A stretch of 64,000 nucleotides of DNA from Alphaproteobacteria bacterium (GTDB taxonomy: Bacteria > Pseudomonadota > Alphaproteobacteria > GCA-2731375), in NCBI GenBank assembly GCA_016776605.1, contig JADHTB010000005.1, positions 124,001 to 188,000 of the forward strand. Direction: 5' to 3'. A model generated the notes under the pieces. It ran no database searches and had not been told where the DNA came from. It saw nothing but the letters and a program-made list of their open reading frames with translations. Position numbers and translations under genes: made by a program. This document shows positions 24,767 to 34,094 of the stretch, piece by piece. Each line of letters begins with the position of its first letter. Position 1 is the first letter of the stretch.

Positions 24767-25621
24767 ATGGGGCGTTTGGCGGGCAAAGTCGCGATGATAA
24801 CCGGCGGTACCTCTGGCATGGGCGCTGTCACGGCCAGGCGCTTCGTGGCGGAGGGCGCACAGGTCGTGTTGACTGGACGATCCGTACAACGCGGCGAGGC
24901 GTTGGCGGCGGAAATCGGTGAAAATGTACGCTTCATCGCCATGGAGGCCGGTGATGAAGAACAGATCAGCCAGGCGGTGGATTTCACCGTGGCAACCTTT
25001 GGCCGCCTGGATTGCCTGTTCAACAATGCCGGTGCGGTGACCCATTCCAGCCGGATCGAGAAGATCTCCAGCGATCAGTTTGACTATGAAATGGCTGCTC
25101 TGGTCGGCGGCCCGCTGTTCGCCATGAAGTACGCCATACCCATCATGCGGCAACAGGGCGGCGGCGCCATCATTAACAATGCCTCTACCGCGGGGCACCG
25201 TACGGGCCACGGCCCGGTGCTCTATTCCATCGCCAAGGCCGCCGTACTGCATCTGACAAGAGTGGTGGCGCTACAAATCGCCAGCACCTCGATCCGGGTT
25301 AATTCCATTTCGCCCGCCTGTGTTGCAACGCCGGTGTTTTCCCTTGGCACCAATATGACCCAGGAGCAAGCCGCCGCCTCCATGCCGATCATCGAGCGCG
25401 AATTGGCTAAAATCGTGCCTCTGGGACGGACCGGGACGTCCGAGGACGTCGCCGCTATCCTGGTTTTCCTGGCCAGCGACGAGAGCCGCTATATCACGGC
25501 CCAGGACATCGCCGTGGATGGTGGCCTGATCGCCGGCTATACCCCGGCGGAAACCATGGAAAAATTCGGCGGCATGCATACCGCCCTGCAGGCCGAACTC
25601 GCCAGAATGAACGACGCCTAA
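24767..25621 (+). CDS. Short-chain dehydrogenase/reductase
   Basis: A 284-residue SDR with the cofactor loop TGGTSGMG, the structural NNAGAV, the catalytic Ser in NNASTAGH and Tyr-x3-Lys in YSIAKAAV, so it is a classical active SDR. AAAGGA eight bases before the ATG at 24767 fixes the start, although the frame is open to 24644. The N-terminal pattern TGGTSGMGAVTARRF and the C-terminal DGGLIAGYT are usual for 3-hydroxyacyl or cyclic alcohol dehydrogenases. It diverges from the HxlR gene and converges with the aldolase gene, the stops overlapping. Confidence 0.88.
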   Translation: MGRLAGKVAMITGGTSGMGAVTARRFVAEGAQVVLTGRSVQRGEALAAEIGENVRFIAMEAGDEEQISQAVDFTVATFGRLDCLFNNAGAVTHSSRIEKISSDQFDYEMAALVGGPLFAMKYAIPIMRQQGGGAIINNASTAGHRTGHGPVLYSIAKAAVLHLTRVVALQIASTSIRVNSISPACVATPVFSLGTNMTQEQAAASMPIIERELAKIVPLGRTGTSEDVAAILVFLASDESRYITAQDIAVDGGLIAGYTPAETMEKFGGMHTALQAELARMNDA

Positions 25622-26388
25622 TTGCGGAAGGATGGATCCTGGGCATCCAGCATGCGCAACAGGGCCGGCCAGGCCTTGTTCGCCAATGACAGGTTGCCGC
25701 CCGATACCTGATTTTGCACCGTCTGAATGGCGGTATCCGAAGGCATGTTCAATTTCGTGCCGCCGGACAGGGCGCGCACCTGCATGGTGCAGGCCCGTTC
25801 CAGGGTGAACATGCTGTAAAAGGCCGAAGCCACGCTGGGACCGCAGGTCAGGGTGCCGTGGTTGCGCAGGATCATGACGTTGCTGTCGCCCAGATTGGCA
25901 ACCAGGCGTTCCCGCTCATCAAGGTCGAGGGCAATACCCTCATAGTCGTGATAGGCAAGGTTGGCGCCGATGATCATGGCCGTCTGGGTCACTGGCAACA
26001 GGCCGTGGGCCTGGGCCGATACCGCCACCCCGTCGTCCGTATGCAGATGCATGACGCAAGTCGCATCCGGCCGTGCGCCATGTACCGCGCTGTGAATGGT
26101 GAAGCCGGCGGCATTGATTTCGTTATTCGTCTCGGACCTGATATTGCCGTCCAGGTCGACCTTGACCAGGGATGAAGCGGTGATTTCATGGAACATATAA
26201 CCCATGGGATTGATCAGGAAACATTCTCCGTCGGGCGCGCCAACCGTATCGGGCACGCGGGCGGAAAGATGGGTCAAAATCATGTCGGTCCAGCCGTAAT
26301 GGGCGACCAGCCGGTAACAGGCGGCAAGGTCCACCCGGGCCTGCCATTCGGCTTCGCTGACTTTCTGTTGCATCCGAACCATGTTCAT
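25618..26388 (-). CDS. Class II aldolase/adducin family protein
   Basis: A 256-residue member of the class II aldolase/adducin fold. The zinc ligands are visible as the HLHTDDG pair and RNHGTLTCG; the loop INPMGYMFHEITASSL fits the phosphate or carboxylate site. Such proteins cleave or decarboxylate hydroxyacids and sugar phosphates; the Rieske dioxygenase genes upstream suggest cleavage of a catabolic intermediate. The ribosome site AGAGGA lies partly inside the end of a palindromic element (copy B). It stands 145 bp downstream of the AMP-ligase and may be the last gene of that operon or have its own promoter. Confidence 0.85.
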   Translation of the reverse strand: MNMVRMQQKVSEAEWQARVDLAACYRLVAHYGWTDMILTHLSARVPDTVGAPDGECFLINPMGYMFHEITASSLVKVDLDGNIRSETNNEINAAGFTIHSAVHGARPDATCVMHLHTDDGVAVSAQAHGLLPVTQTAMIIGANLAYHDYEGIALDLDERERLVANLGDSNVMILRNHGTLTCGPSVASAFYSMFTLERACTMQVRALSGGTKLNMPSDTAIQTVQNQVSGGNLSLANKAWPALLRMLDAQDPSFRN

Positions 26389-26400
26389 CGCTGTTGTCCT

Positions 26401-26505
26401 CTAAAGCAATTCCGAATCACTTAGAATAGCGAAGCGATTCTAAGTGATTGGAAAAATTGCTCTAATTCTAAAGATCTGAGCATTTTCAGAATGAAAATGC
26501 TCTAG
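26401..26505 (-). repeat. Two-hairpin palindromic element, type 1, copy B
   Basis: A 105-bp copy of the type 1 element. Hairpin 1: AGCAATTCC ... GGAAAAATTGCT with inner stem GAATAGCgaaGCGATTC; hairpin 2: GAGCATTTTC-agaat-GAAAATGCTC, perfect. On the minus strand it precedes the aldolase gene, and its terminus (CTTTAGAGGA) forms the Shine-Dalgarno sequence, 12 bases before the ATG. It separates that gene from the upstream ligase gene on the same strand and so could act as a transcript end or processing site. Confidence 0.88.
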
Positions 26506-26533
26506 CAGAAAATATCTCAGTTATACCGTCAAG

Positions 26534-28081
26534 CTACTCCCGCGCCGGGTCGGGAAACCGTTCGCGCAGAAGCCGTTTCAGCGGCTTGCCAGTCGGGTTG
26601 CGGGGAATTTCATCCACGAATACCGCGCCCTTGGGCTGTTTGAAGCGGGCCAGTTTGCCATCGCAATATTGCAGAATGTTGTCCTCGCTCACATTCTCGT
26701 CCTTACGCACGATGACGGCCAGGGGGCTTTCACCCCAGCGTTCGCTGGGCTGGCCGATCACGGCGACATCGGCCACGCCCGGATGGGCGATGATGACGTT
26801 TTCCAGTTCCGCCGGATAAACGTTCTCGCCACCCGAGATGATCATGTCCTTGACCCGGTCGTGGATCGTGATGAAGCCGTCTTCGTCCTGCAACGCGATG
26901 TCGCCGGTATGGAACCAGCCATCGCGGACGGACTCGGCCGTGGCTTCCGGATTATTCCAATAGCACTTCATCATGTGGGCGCCGCTGACCAGCACTTCGC
27001 CGGGTACGCCGGGTGCAACGTCATTGCCGTCTTCGTCAACGACACGAATGGAGGTGTGGAAGAATGCCTTGCCGGCGGAACCAATCTTGACCATGGCATC
27101 GTCGGGACTGATCAAGGTTGCCGGGCCGCCGGCCTCGGTCAAACCATAGACCTGGTGAATTTCGATGCCGATATCCTTGTAACTCTCAATCAAATTAGCC
27201 GGCACCGGCGAGGCGCCGGACAAGATCCAGCGCAGGTTCGAGATGTCATAGTCCTGAAAATCCGGCACCATCAGCATGAAGTTCAACATCGCCGGCACCG
27301 CCAGACTGGTATTAATTTTTTCCTTTTCGGTGATCTCCCACATCATCTTGGGATCAAACTGACGCAGGAACACCACTGTGCCGCCGGTATAGATCGTCAG
27401 CAGCGCCGGCAATAAAGCGCCAACATGATACATGGGCAAGACGATTGAAAAACGGTCGCGGAAACGAACCTCCGCGGTATTGCTCATGGTAATCAACGAC
27501 CAGGTAATGGTGTTGTGCGTGTGTAGCGCCCCCTTGGGCAAGCCGGTGGTGCCGGAGGTGTACATAATGAAAAGGTCGTCATCTTCGCCGGAATCAATTT
27601 CAGGCGCATCGGCGGCGCCCGCGGCAAGGAACTCATCGTAGTCCGTGGCGAAGAGATCCCGATCCGCGCCGTCCGTCACCTCGATCCAATGCTCGATCTT
27701 CGAGCCCGCCGCGCCCCGATTATGAAGTTCACCCACGACCTCGGCGAAATCACCGCCATAGACCAGCGCCGTGGCGCCGGCATCTTTCAGGATATAGGCC
27801 AACTCGTCCGCGACCAGGCGCCAGTTGAGAGGAACGCTGACGGCGCCAATCTTCGCCAGGCCCAGGAAGCTTTCATAATATTCAACGCCGTTCATCAGCA
27901 ACAAGGCGACCCGGTCGCCCTTTTTGATACCCAGATCACGCATGGCGTTGGCGATCCTGTTGGCGCGCTGGTCAATCTCGCGATAGGTAAAGCGCCGGGA
28001 CGTGGCCGGATCAACCACCGCCTCAAGGTTCGGGTTCATGTGGGCCCGCTTGCCCAGATAAAGGCCAACATTATTGCGCAT
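26534..28081 (-). CDS. AMP-dependent acyl-CoA ligase
   Basis: A 515-residue ANL-family ligase. P-loop YTSGTTGLPKGAL, VYGLTEAGG, the YGDGWFHTGD-type motif (here DGWFHTGDIALQ), KDMIISGGENVYPAE and the catalytic Lys in NPTGKPLKR are all intact. The start is ATG 28081, with AGGGAG eight bases upstream; a GTG three codons earlier overlaps that ribosome site. It follows the Rieske beta gene by 80 bases, as part of the minus-strand catabolic operon, and would activate the ring-derived acid to its CoA ester. Confidence 0.9.
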   Translation of the reverse strand: MRNNVGLYLGKRAHMNPNLEAVVDPATSRRFTYREIDQRANRIANAMRDLGIKKGDRVALLLMNGVEYYESFLGLAKIGAVSVPLNWRLVADELAYILKDAGATALVYGGDFAEVVGELHNRGAAGSKIEHWIEVTDGADRDLFATDYDEFLAAGAADAPEIDSGEDDDLFIMYTSGTTGLPKGALHTHNTITWSLITMSNTAEVRFRDRFSIVLPMYHVGALLPALLTIYTGGTVVFLRQFDPKMMWEITEKEKINTSLAVPAMLNFMLMVPDFQDYDISNLRWILSGASPVPANLIESYKDIGIEIHQVYGLTEAGGPATLISPDDAMVKIGSAGKAFFHTSIRVVDEDGNDVAPGVPGEVLVSGAHMMKCYWNNPEATAESVRDGWFHTGDIALQDEDGFITIHDRVKDMIISGGENVYPAELENVIIAHPGVADVAVIGQPSERWGESPLAVIVRKDENVSEDNILQYCDGKLARFKQPKGAVFVDEIPRNPTGKPLKRLLRERFPDPARE

Positions 28082-28161
28082 CTCAGTCACTCCCTAAAAA
28101 CAGCGAAGGCGTCTTGGGAAAGATGACATATAAAGCCGAAATTGCCCAGCCAACACCGGCT

Positions 28162-28659
28162 CTACAGCGGAATGGCCAATAGCGTGTCGATCTTGTCGCT
28201 GTCCAGGACGACCAGCTTGCGGGCGAATAGCGGGCGCCCGCCGGAGAAATCGATGCTGTCCAGATAGCGGCCGCTAACGAACAGGTCCTGGCTGCCGTCG
28301 ATCATGGTGCGGACCACCAAAAAACCGGCCTCGGCCTGGATCAGGCCGCCCTCCGAGCCGGTAATGCGGACGACCGAGATTATGTGGCGATAGCGTTGGG
28401 GCTCGTAAATATTGGCCTTGCGCAAGGCGGTGACCCGGTCTTCCAGCATGTTGCGGTTCCTGGCATCAATGATGCCGATGGGCAGGCCGCGGGCATGGTT
28501 GAATTCCGTGCTGATGTGATAGCGCGCGTCTTCAGTGAAAAATTCCGGCCAGCGTTCCAGCTCGTCGCTATCGATGCAGGCGGCATAATCGGCCAGCAGG
28601 CTGGTCACCCGCCCGATCATTGCAGCATCATCGGGGGCATTATGGAGGGAGGGGGCCAT
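28162..28659 (-). CDS. Aromatic-ring-hydroxylating dioxygenase, beta subunit
   Basis: A 165-residue small subunit of a Rieske non-haem iron oxygenase, of the cone-shaped SnoaL/NTF2-like fold. The WPEFFTEDARYHI stretch and RNRNMLEDRVTALRKANIYEPQRYRH are the conserved parts; the subunit mainly holds the alpha3-beta3 complex together. ATG 28659 overlaps the alpha-subunit stop (TGATG) and gives the usual length; a TTG 11 codons earlier lies inside the alpha gene. The gene for the reductase/ferredoxin partner is not adjacent, so electrons must come from another component. Confidence 0.92.
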   Translation of the reverse strand: MAPSLHNAPDDAAMIGRVTSLLADYAACIDSDELERWPEFFTEDARYHISTEFNHARGLPIGIIDARNRNMLEDRVTALRKANIYEPQRYRHIISVVRITGSEGGLIQAEAGFLVVRTMIDGSQDLFVSGRYLDSIDFSGGRPLFARKLVVLDSDKIDTLLAIPL

Positions 28660-29927
28660 CAGATGTCCATCATCGTGCGATAGGCTTTCCAAAAGCCCCG
28701 GATCGAGGTTTCGGTGGCGCGGCTTTCCTGCGAGGCCGCCCCATCGCCACCCATCATGACCACCGAAGTCTCTCCGCCCGTACCGGGCAGCGCGCGCTGA
28801 ACAAAGGCGCCGACCGCACCATCCTCCATGGAAATATAGCCGGCGGGACCAATGAAATTCGACTGCATCAGCCGCAGATCCGCCAGTTCCTCATCATCGT
28901 CTTCAAAGCCATAATTGGTCCAGACAATGTCCGTCCGATCCAGCCCTTTGGGCACGATCTGACGTACGACCAGAGAGTTGCGGACCTGCTGCAGTACCAG
29001 ATTGGGAAACACCGTCAGAATTTGCAGGGTGATGCCGTCGTCGAATTCATCCCGCCCGCCCAGCAACGCCGGTTCCTTTAACCCAATGCTGTCATCGTCC
29101 GCCCGCAGCCTGGCGGCTTCATAGTCGCTATCGCCGGCTGCCTCATCTGGCTTGTTGGCTGGTTTTTTATCCATCTCGGAATAACTGACATGATGGCCGC
29201 CGCTTTCATCGACGATAATCCCGCCCTTTTGCGACAGCCGGTTCAGCCGGAAGGTGGTGAAAAACAGATGCAGGATGCTGGCGTGGTAAGGATCCTTGAC
29301 GTTTTCGGCGTAAAGCTTCCAGTTATTGCGCATGGTTTGGGTGTAATAGCCCAGCACCTTGACCGGGCGCGGCAGAACCCGCCGGATCCGCGCCACGATG
29401 TCAGCACCAAGGTATGTTTCAAGGGGCGGAACATTAGGGTCGAAACTGCCGAAAACCAGGCCGGACAGAAGATCTATTTTCAGCCGGCGCAGGCCATGCT
29501 CCTCGCGGCGGAAGTCGTCCGGCATGCCGCCCTCGCCCTTGACCCCATTCTGAAAGGCGACGCCAACAAGATTGCCGTCATGGTCATATGACCAGGCGTG
29601 ATAGACGCAGGTAAAGGCCTTGGCATTGCCGAAACGCTCCAGGCACAACAGCGCGCCGCGATGGGCGCAGCGGTTCTCGAGCCCTTTTAGGGTGCCATCC
29701 TTGCCGCGCACCAGCACCACCGGCACATCGCCCAGGAAAGTAGTCTTGTAGTCGCCCGGATTAGGGACCTCGCATTCCAGGCCCAGGACGTTCCAGGTCG
29801 GCCCCATGAATAGGCGCTCGCGTTCGCGTTCGTAGATCGCCTCGTCGTTGTAGAGGCCATAGGGCACATGGGTCAGGCCGTCGTTCGGCCAATGTTCCGT
29901 TGCCGGGTGGATCGACGCTGCGCTCAT
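28659..29927 (-). CDS. Aromatic-ring-hydroxylating dioxygenase, alpha subunit (Rieske)
   Basis: A 422-residue catalytic subunit. The Rieske [2Fe-2S] ligands are in CAHRG and CVYHAW, about 18 residues apart, and the mononuclear iron ligands are in ENVKDPYHASILH (D, H and H). The inter-domain segment and the HLFFTTFRLN continuation resemble the anthranilate/salicylate branch of group members (AntA, salicylate 5-hydroxylase). The enzyme should add oxygen to an aromatic acid. It overlaps the GFA gene by four bases (ATGA) and the beta gene by one. Confidence 0.92.
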   Translation of the reverse strand: MSAASIHPATEHWPNDGLTHVPYGLYNDEAIYERERERLFMGPTWNVLGLECEVPNPGDYKTTFLGDVPVVLVRGKDGTLKGLENRCAHRGALLCLERFGNAKAFTCVYHAWSYDHDGNLVGVAFQNGVKGEGGMPDDFRREEHGLRRLKIDLLSGLVFGSFDPNVPPLETYLGADIVARIRRVLPRPVKVLGYYTQTMRNNWKLYAENVKDPYHASILHLFFTTFRLNRLSQKGGIIVDESGGHHVSYSEMDKKPANKPDEAAGDSDYEAARLRADDDSIGLKEPALLGGRDEFDDGITLQILTVFPNLVLQQVRNSLVVRQIVPKGLDRTDIVWTNYGFEDDDEELADLRLMQSNFIGPAGYISMEDGAVGAFVQRALPGTGGETSVVMMGGDGAASQESRATETSIRGFWKAYRTMMDI

Positions 29928-30403
29928 CCCGCGATGCTCCTTTGCAAGTCCGCCTCGACCGCCGCGAAACGCGCCAAACTTGCGGCAGGCCAGACCAAGT
30001 CGCGATCATAATATGCCGCGAACACCGGAACGCCATCGGACAATTGCAGCCAGGGCTGTTTCGAGCGGGTAAATATGTGCACGTCTGGTGCAAACGCCGC
30101 TGGGTCATCAAGCGCGCCGACCCGCACAAAGCAAAATCCCGGCCGATACTCGGTCCAGACATAGGTGCCGCATTGGCCACAGAAATGGACCGTATTGTTC
30201 CGGCCTTTATCCGTGAACTTGAATAAAGCCGGTACGCCCGAAAGCAGATCCACCTGGTCTTTCTCGATCCAGGCATTGATCACGAAGGCACTGCCCGTCA
30301 GACGCTGGCAGTCCGTGCAATGACAGGCATGCACGACCATTGGCGCCGCCCGTAAGGCAAAGCGGACCGCGCCACAGGCGCAGCCGCCCTGGATATTAGT
30401 CAT
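29924..30403 (-). CDS. GFA-family (CENP-V/glutathione-dependent formaldehyde-activating) protein
   Basis: A 159-residue zinc-binding protein of the GFA/CENP-V fold. Zinc ligands appear in GGCACGAVRF, CHCTDCQR and FCGQCGTYV, the usual three clusters. The family name comes from one enzyme that adds glutathione to formaldehyde, but most members have no proven activity. ATG 30403 interleaves with the LLM-oxidoreductase stop (8-base overlap), and the gene's stop overlaps the Rieske alpha start. Its tight placement in the operon suggests handling of a reactive aldehyde or thiol adduct produced by the pathway. Confidence 0.88.
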   Translation of the reverse strand: MTNIQGGCACGAVRFALRAAPMVVHACHCTDCQRLTGSAFVINAWIEKDQVDLLSGVPALFKFTDKGRNNTVHFCGQCGTYVWTEYRPGFCFVRVGALDDPAAFAPDVHIFTRSKQPWLQLSDGVPVFAAYYDRDLVWPAASLARFAAVEADLQRSIAG

Positions 30404-31562
30404 CGCCCGCCTGGGCTTTGCCCCCTTCGGTTTCATGGCGGTCAATTTCGTGGGCCACCGCCGCCTGGGCCGCGCCGACAAAGACTTCCCGGTTGCGGTG
30501 ACTGTATTCATACGAGTTCCGGCGTTGATCGTTTTTGCCATTGAAATGGGGCACCACATAGCGGGCCATCAATTCGAAATGCTCCAACGTGGCTTCGTAA
30601 TCGGCCCAGTTGTGGGCCAGTTCCAGGAACAGGCCAAAGCCGCCCGATCCTTTCAGCAGCTTTTCAATATGGCGGATGGCATCATCGGGATCGCCGATCA
30701 CCGCCATGCCGCTTTCCGTCAGATATTCATAAGCATCGTCGATCTCGGGCGGGACGATGGGGAACGTGGCTATATCACGGAAGTATTGCGCAAAATTTTC
30801 CAGGCCATATTCAACGTTCTTTTTCGCCTGCTCGCGGCTGCGGGCCACATGAGCCAGGGAAACGACACGCCATTTGTCGCGGCTGACCGTATGGCCCGCC
30901 GCCGCCGCCGTCTCTTCGCACAAACGCCAATTCGCGGAATGCGCCGCCAAGGCCTCGTCCGAGGTGCCGCCAATGGACAGCATCCCCAGGCCATGCCGGC
31001 CCGCGGCCAGGGCGCCGGCGGGCGAACGGGCGCAGGCCACGGCCATTTCAATGCGCGGCCGGGTATAACAAGGCAGTTGCATCTGAGCATCGCGCAGTTC
31101 GAACCAATCGGTCTTCATGTTGACCGTCTCGCCATCCAGCATGGGCACGATGGCGTCCAGGGCTTCATTCATCATGCGCCGCTGATTGTCAGGGTCGATG
31201 CCCATGCGGAACGCATCGCCCACCAGCGCGCCGGGTCCGACACCGAACATGGCCCGTCCCTTGGTCATATGGTCCAGTTGCACCATGCGCCCGGCATTGG
31301 TGAAGGGGTGGTGATAAGGCAGCGAGGAGACACCGGTGCCCAGGCGAATATGCTTGGTCCGCTCGGCGGCGGCGGCAATGAACAGATCCGGCGCGGCGAT
31401 GATTTCATAGCCGCCCGAATGATGCTCGCCAATCCAAGCCTCGTCATAGCCCAGACGGTCCAGATGCTCCACCAGCCCCATATCCCGATCCAGTGCCGCC
31501 GTGGGGTCTTCGTCCACGGTGTGAAACGGCGCCAGAAAAATACCAAAACCCAATTTCTTCAT
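30396..31562 (-). CDS. LLM-class flavin-dependent monooxygenase
   Basis: A 388-residue luciferase-like monooxygenase, first gene of the minus-strand catabolic operon. It has AWIGEHHSGGYE near the N-terminus, the SSLPYHHPFTNAGR segment and GRAMFGVGPGAL, typical of the alkanal or limonene monooxygenase branch. It needs reduced flavin from a separate reductase. ATG 31562 has AGGA 11 bases upstream. The C-terminal 50 residues (from HFNGKNDQRRNSYEYSHRN) are a polar extension. Combining an LLM enzyme with a Rieske dioxygenase implies two oxygen-insertion steps in one route. Confidence 0.88.
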   Translation of the reverse strand: MKKLGFGIFLAPFHTVDEDPTAALDRDMGLVEHLDRLGYDEAWIGEHHSGGYEIIAAPDLFIAAAAERTKHIRLGTGVSSLPYHHPFTNAGRMVQLDHMTKGRAMFGVGPGALVGDAFRMGIDPDNQRRMMNEALDAIVPMLDGETVNMKTDWFELRDAQMQLPCYTRPRIEMAVACARSPAGALAAGRHGLGMLSIGGTSDEALAAHSANWRLCEETAAAAGHTVSRDKWRVVSLAHVARSREQAKKNVEYGLENFAQYFRDIATFPIVPPEIDDAYEYLTESGMAVIGDPDDAIRHIEKLLKGSGGFGLFLELAHNWADYEATLEHFELMARYVVPHFNGKNDQRRNSYEYSHRNREVFVGAAQAAVAHEIDRHETEGGKAQAGDD

Positions 31563-31751
31563 AACGGATGATCCTCCCAGTTCGAGCGGCCTAAATAGGC
31601 TGCAGTACCTTTGTCCCCATCATACGCAATTCCGCCGCCATGCTAGCGGCAAAATTTCCGCTCATCTGAAACGTTCAAAAATGAGCACATGACAGCGGCA
31701 AAGCTGCTTTCATCCGATCCATCAGAAGCGCTATTCTTCTGCTGCGGCACA

Positions 31752-31855
31752 TAGAGCGCATTCGAGGAAAATGCGCTCAGACCCTTAAAGATAGAGCAAT
31801 TGAACCGATCAGCTAAGTCGCGAAAGCGACTCCAACTAATTGAAAATTGCTCTAG
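31752..31855 (-). repeat. Two-hairpin palindromic element, type 2, copy D
   Basis: About 104 bp in inverse orientation to copies E and F. Hairpin 2 comes first, AGAGCGCATT-cgagga-AAATGCGCTC, then hairpin 1 with outer AGAGCAATT and AATTGCTCT and inner GTCGCgaaaGCGAC. It ends in CTAG, followed directly by GAAAGG, the ribosome site of the downstream ligase gene (ATG 14 bases from the element end). It lies in the 306-bp divergent region between the operon's LLM gene and this ligase. Confidence 0.85.
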
Positions 31856-31868
31856 GAAAGGCGGCGTT

Positions 31869-33815
31869 ATGAGTGAGATTGTCTGGCGGGCGGAACCATC
31901 GGCCATTGCGGCGAGCAATATCCAGGACTTCGTCAATACCCTGGGCGCGGCGGACTATGACGGTCTGCTGGCCAAGGCCGCCGCCGATCCCGACTGGTTC
32001 TGGGATCAAACCATCCGCTATATGGGCTTCGTCTTCGAGACGCCTTACGATCAGGTCCGCGATTTGTCCCTGGGCGCGCCATGGGCGAAATGGTGTCTGG
32101 GCGGCACCACCAACGCCACCCTCAGCCTGCTGGATAAGCACCGCGAGACCCCGACCTACGACAAAGATGCCGTCCGCTTCGAGGCGGAGGACGGCAGCGT
32201 ACGGGTCTGGAGCTACCGGGAACTGGATCAGCAGACCTGCCGCCTGGCCGCCGCCCTGACGGAACTGGGCTTGGGCCCGGACGACAAGATCGGCATCTAT
32301 ATGCCCATGGTGCCCGAGGTCGTCGCCGCTTTTTTCGCCACCGCCCGGATCGGCGCCGTGGCGGTGCCGTTGTTTTCCGGTTTTGGCCACGAGGCCATTG
32401 CCACCCGCCTGAACGATGCCGGCGCCACCGCCGTGATCACCATCGACGGCACTCAGCGCAGGGGCCGGGCCATCCCCATGAAGCCGGTGATGGACCAGGC
32501 CCTCGCCAACGTCCCCTCGGTGCGCCATCAGATCGTCCTGCGCAGCCATGCTGAGGCGCTGACCTGGGTTGATGGGCGGGATCATGATTGGGCCGAGATC
32601 GTCACCGGCAAGCCCGATTTCGTGCCCGCCGCGATTGTCGATGCCGAGCATCCGTTGCTGCTGGTCTATACCTCCGGCACCACGGGCAAACCCAAGGGCA
32701 CGATCCTGACCCACGTGGGCTTCACCGTGAAAATTGGCTTTGATTTATTGGTCTGCATGGATTTGAAGCCGGATGACAGGATGATGTGGATCAGCGATTT
32801 CGGCTGGGTCGTGGGCCCCATGATCACCACGGTTTGCTGCCTGGCGGGGGCGACCATGGTGTTGGTCGAAGGCACCCCGGACTATCCCGACCCGGACCGT
32901 ATGTGGCGCCTGTGCGAACAGCACAAGGTGAGTTTTCTGGGCGTCGCACCGACCACCATTCGCGGCCTGATGCGCTCGGGAAGCGACGATATCGAGAAAT
33001 GGGATTTAAGCGGCCTGCACGTGGTGGCCTCGACCGGCGAACCCTGGACCGATGAAGCCTGGAACTGGTGCTTTGAACATGTCTGCCAACGCCGCGCCCC
33101 GCTGTTCAATTGGACAGGTGGCACCGAGATCGGTGGGGGCATCCTGGTCAGCACATTCATGCACCCGTTAAAGCCCTGTTGCTTTGGCGGTTCGGTGCCG
33201 GGGATGGAGGCCGATATCCTGGACGATGCCGGCCAGCCCGTGGCCGCCGGCGAGGTCGGTGAACTGGTCCTGCGCGCGCCTTCCATCGGCCTGACCCGCG
33301 GCCTGTGGCAGGATCCGGAGCGTTATATAGAGACCTATTGGAGCCAATATCCCAACATCTGGCGCCACGGCGATTGGGCCAGCCGGGATGAAGACGGCCT
33401 GTGGTATGTGCATGGCCGCTCCGACGATACCTTGAAGATCGGTGGTAAGCGGACCGGCCCGGCGGAGATCGAGGGCCTGGTCATGGCCACCGGATTAATT
33501 ACGGAAGCCGCCGCCATCGGCCTGCCCGATCCCAGGGCCGGCCAATCGGTGATGTGTGTCTGCATTCCCAGCCCTGGCGTCGCGTCGGACGAGGACACCG
33601 CCAATCGGGTCCGCGATGCCGTCGCCGCCGGCCTGGGCCATGCCTTCCGCCCCAAAGATGTGTTGTTCGTTTCCGATCTGCCCAAAACCCGCAACATGAA
33701 AATCATGCGCCGGGTCGTCAAGGCAGCCGTCATGGGCCAGAATCCCGGCGACCTGACCGCCCTGGTCAATCCCGAAGCCGTCGACGAAGTCGCCCGCGCG
33801 GCGGGGCAGAGTTGA
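31869..33815 (+). CDS. Acetyl-CoA synthetase-like AMP-dependent ligase
   Basis: A 648-residue ligase of the Acs/propionyl-CoA synthetase branch, with an N-terminal ACAS_N-like region (DPDWFWDQTIRYMGF), P-loop YTSGTTGKPKGTI, SDFGWVVGP, NWTGGTEIGGG and a C-terminal PKTRNMKIMRR that corresponds to the acetylation-controlled PKTRSGKIMRR of Acs, with NM for SG. The substrate is probably a small or branched acid. AGGAAAGG precedes the ATG by about 8 bases, adjacent to element D. It is divergent from the catabolic operon. Confidence 0.88.
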   Translation: MSEIVWRAEPSAIAASNIQDFVNTLGAADYDGLLAKAAADPDWFWDQTIRYMGFVFETPYDQVRDLSLGAPWAKWCLGGTTNATLSLLDKHRETPTYDKDAVRFEAEDGSVRVWSYRELDQQTCRLAAALTELGLGPDDKIGIYMPMVPEVVAAFFATARIGAVAVPLFSGFGHEAIATRLNDAGATAVITIDGTQRRGRAIPMKPVMDQALANVPSVRHQIVLRSHAEALTWVDGRDHDWAEIVTGKPDFVPAAIVDAEHPLLLVYTSGTTGKPKGTILTHVGFTVKIGFDLLVCMDLKPDDRMMWISDFGWVVGPMITTVCCLAGATMVLVEGTPDYPDPDRMWRLCEQHKVSFLGVAPTTIRGLMRSGSDDIEKWDLSGLHVVASTGEPWTDEAWNWCFEHVCQRRAPLFNWTGGTEIGGGILVSTFMHPLKPCCFGGSVPGMEADILDDAGQPVAAGEVGELVLRAPSIGLTRGLWQDPERYIETYWSQYPNIWRHGDWASRDEDGLWYVHGRSDDTLKIGGKRTGPAEIEGLVMATGLITEAAAIGLPDPRAGQSVMCVCIPSPGVASDEDTANRVRDAVAAGLGHAFRPKDVLFVSDLPKTRNMKIMRRVVKAAVMGQNPGDLTALVNPEAVDEVARAAGQS

Positions 33816-34094
33816 CCGTGACATCGCTTAACAGGCGACCGATATGCGCCTGATATTGTGACAAATCCGGTCTTTATTGCCGGTTGCCGTTGCCGGGTTG
33901 TTGGGGATACGACCCCTCTTCCATCAAGGCGCGGCGAACGGTGTGTCGTATACGAGTCGCTGTTGTTGACAAGATGGGTTATAGTGCCCCCGCATATCGA
34001 TATATAGGCGCCCTGTTCAGAAGCATGCGGCGTCCTGGTGCGCAGCCTTATATCTAAAAATCTGCAGGCGCACCGGATCTGTTATTGGCGGTTT

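Noticed and set aside
34038..34075. GGTGCGC ... GCGCACC inverted repeat downstream of the ligase gene
   Set aside because: Seven-base arms with a loop of about 24 bases and no T-run; too weak for a terminator call.
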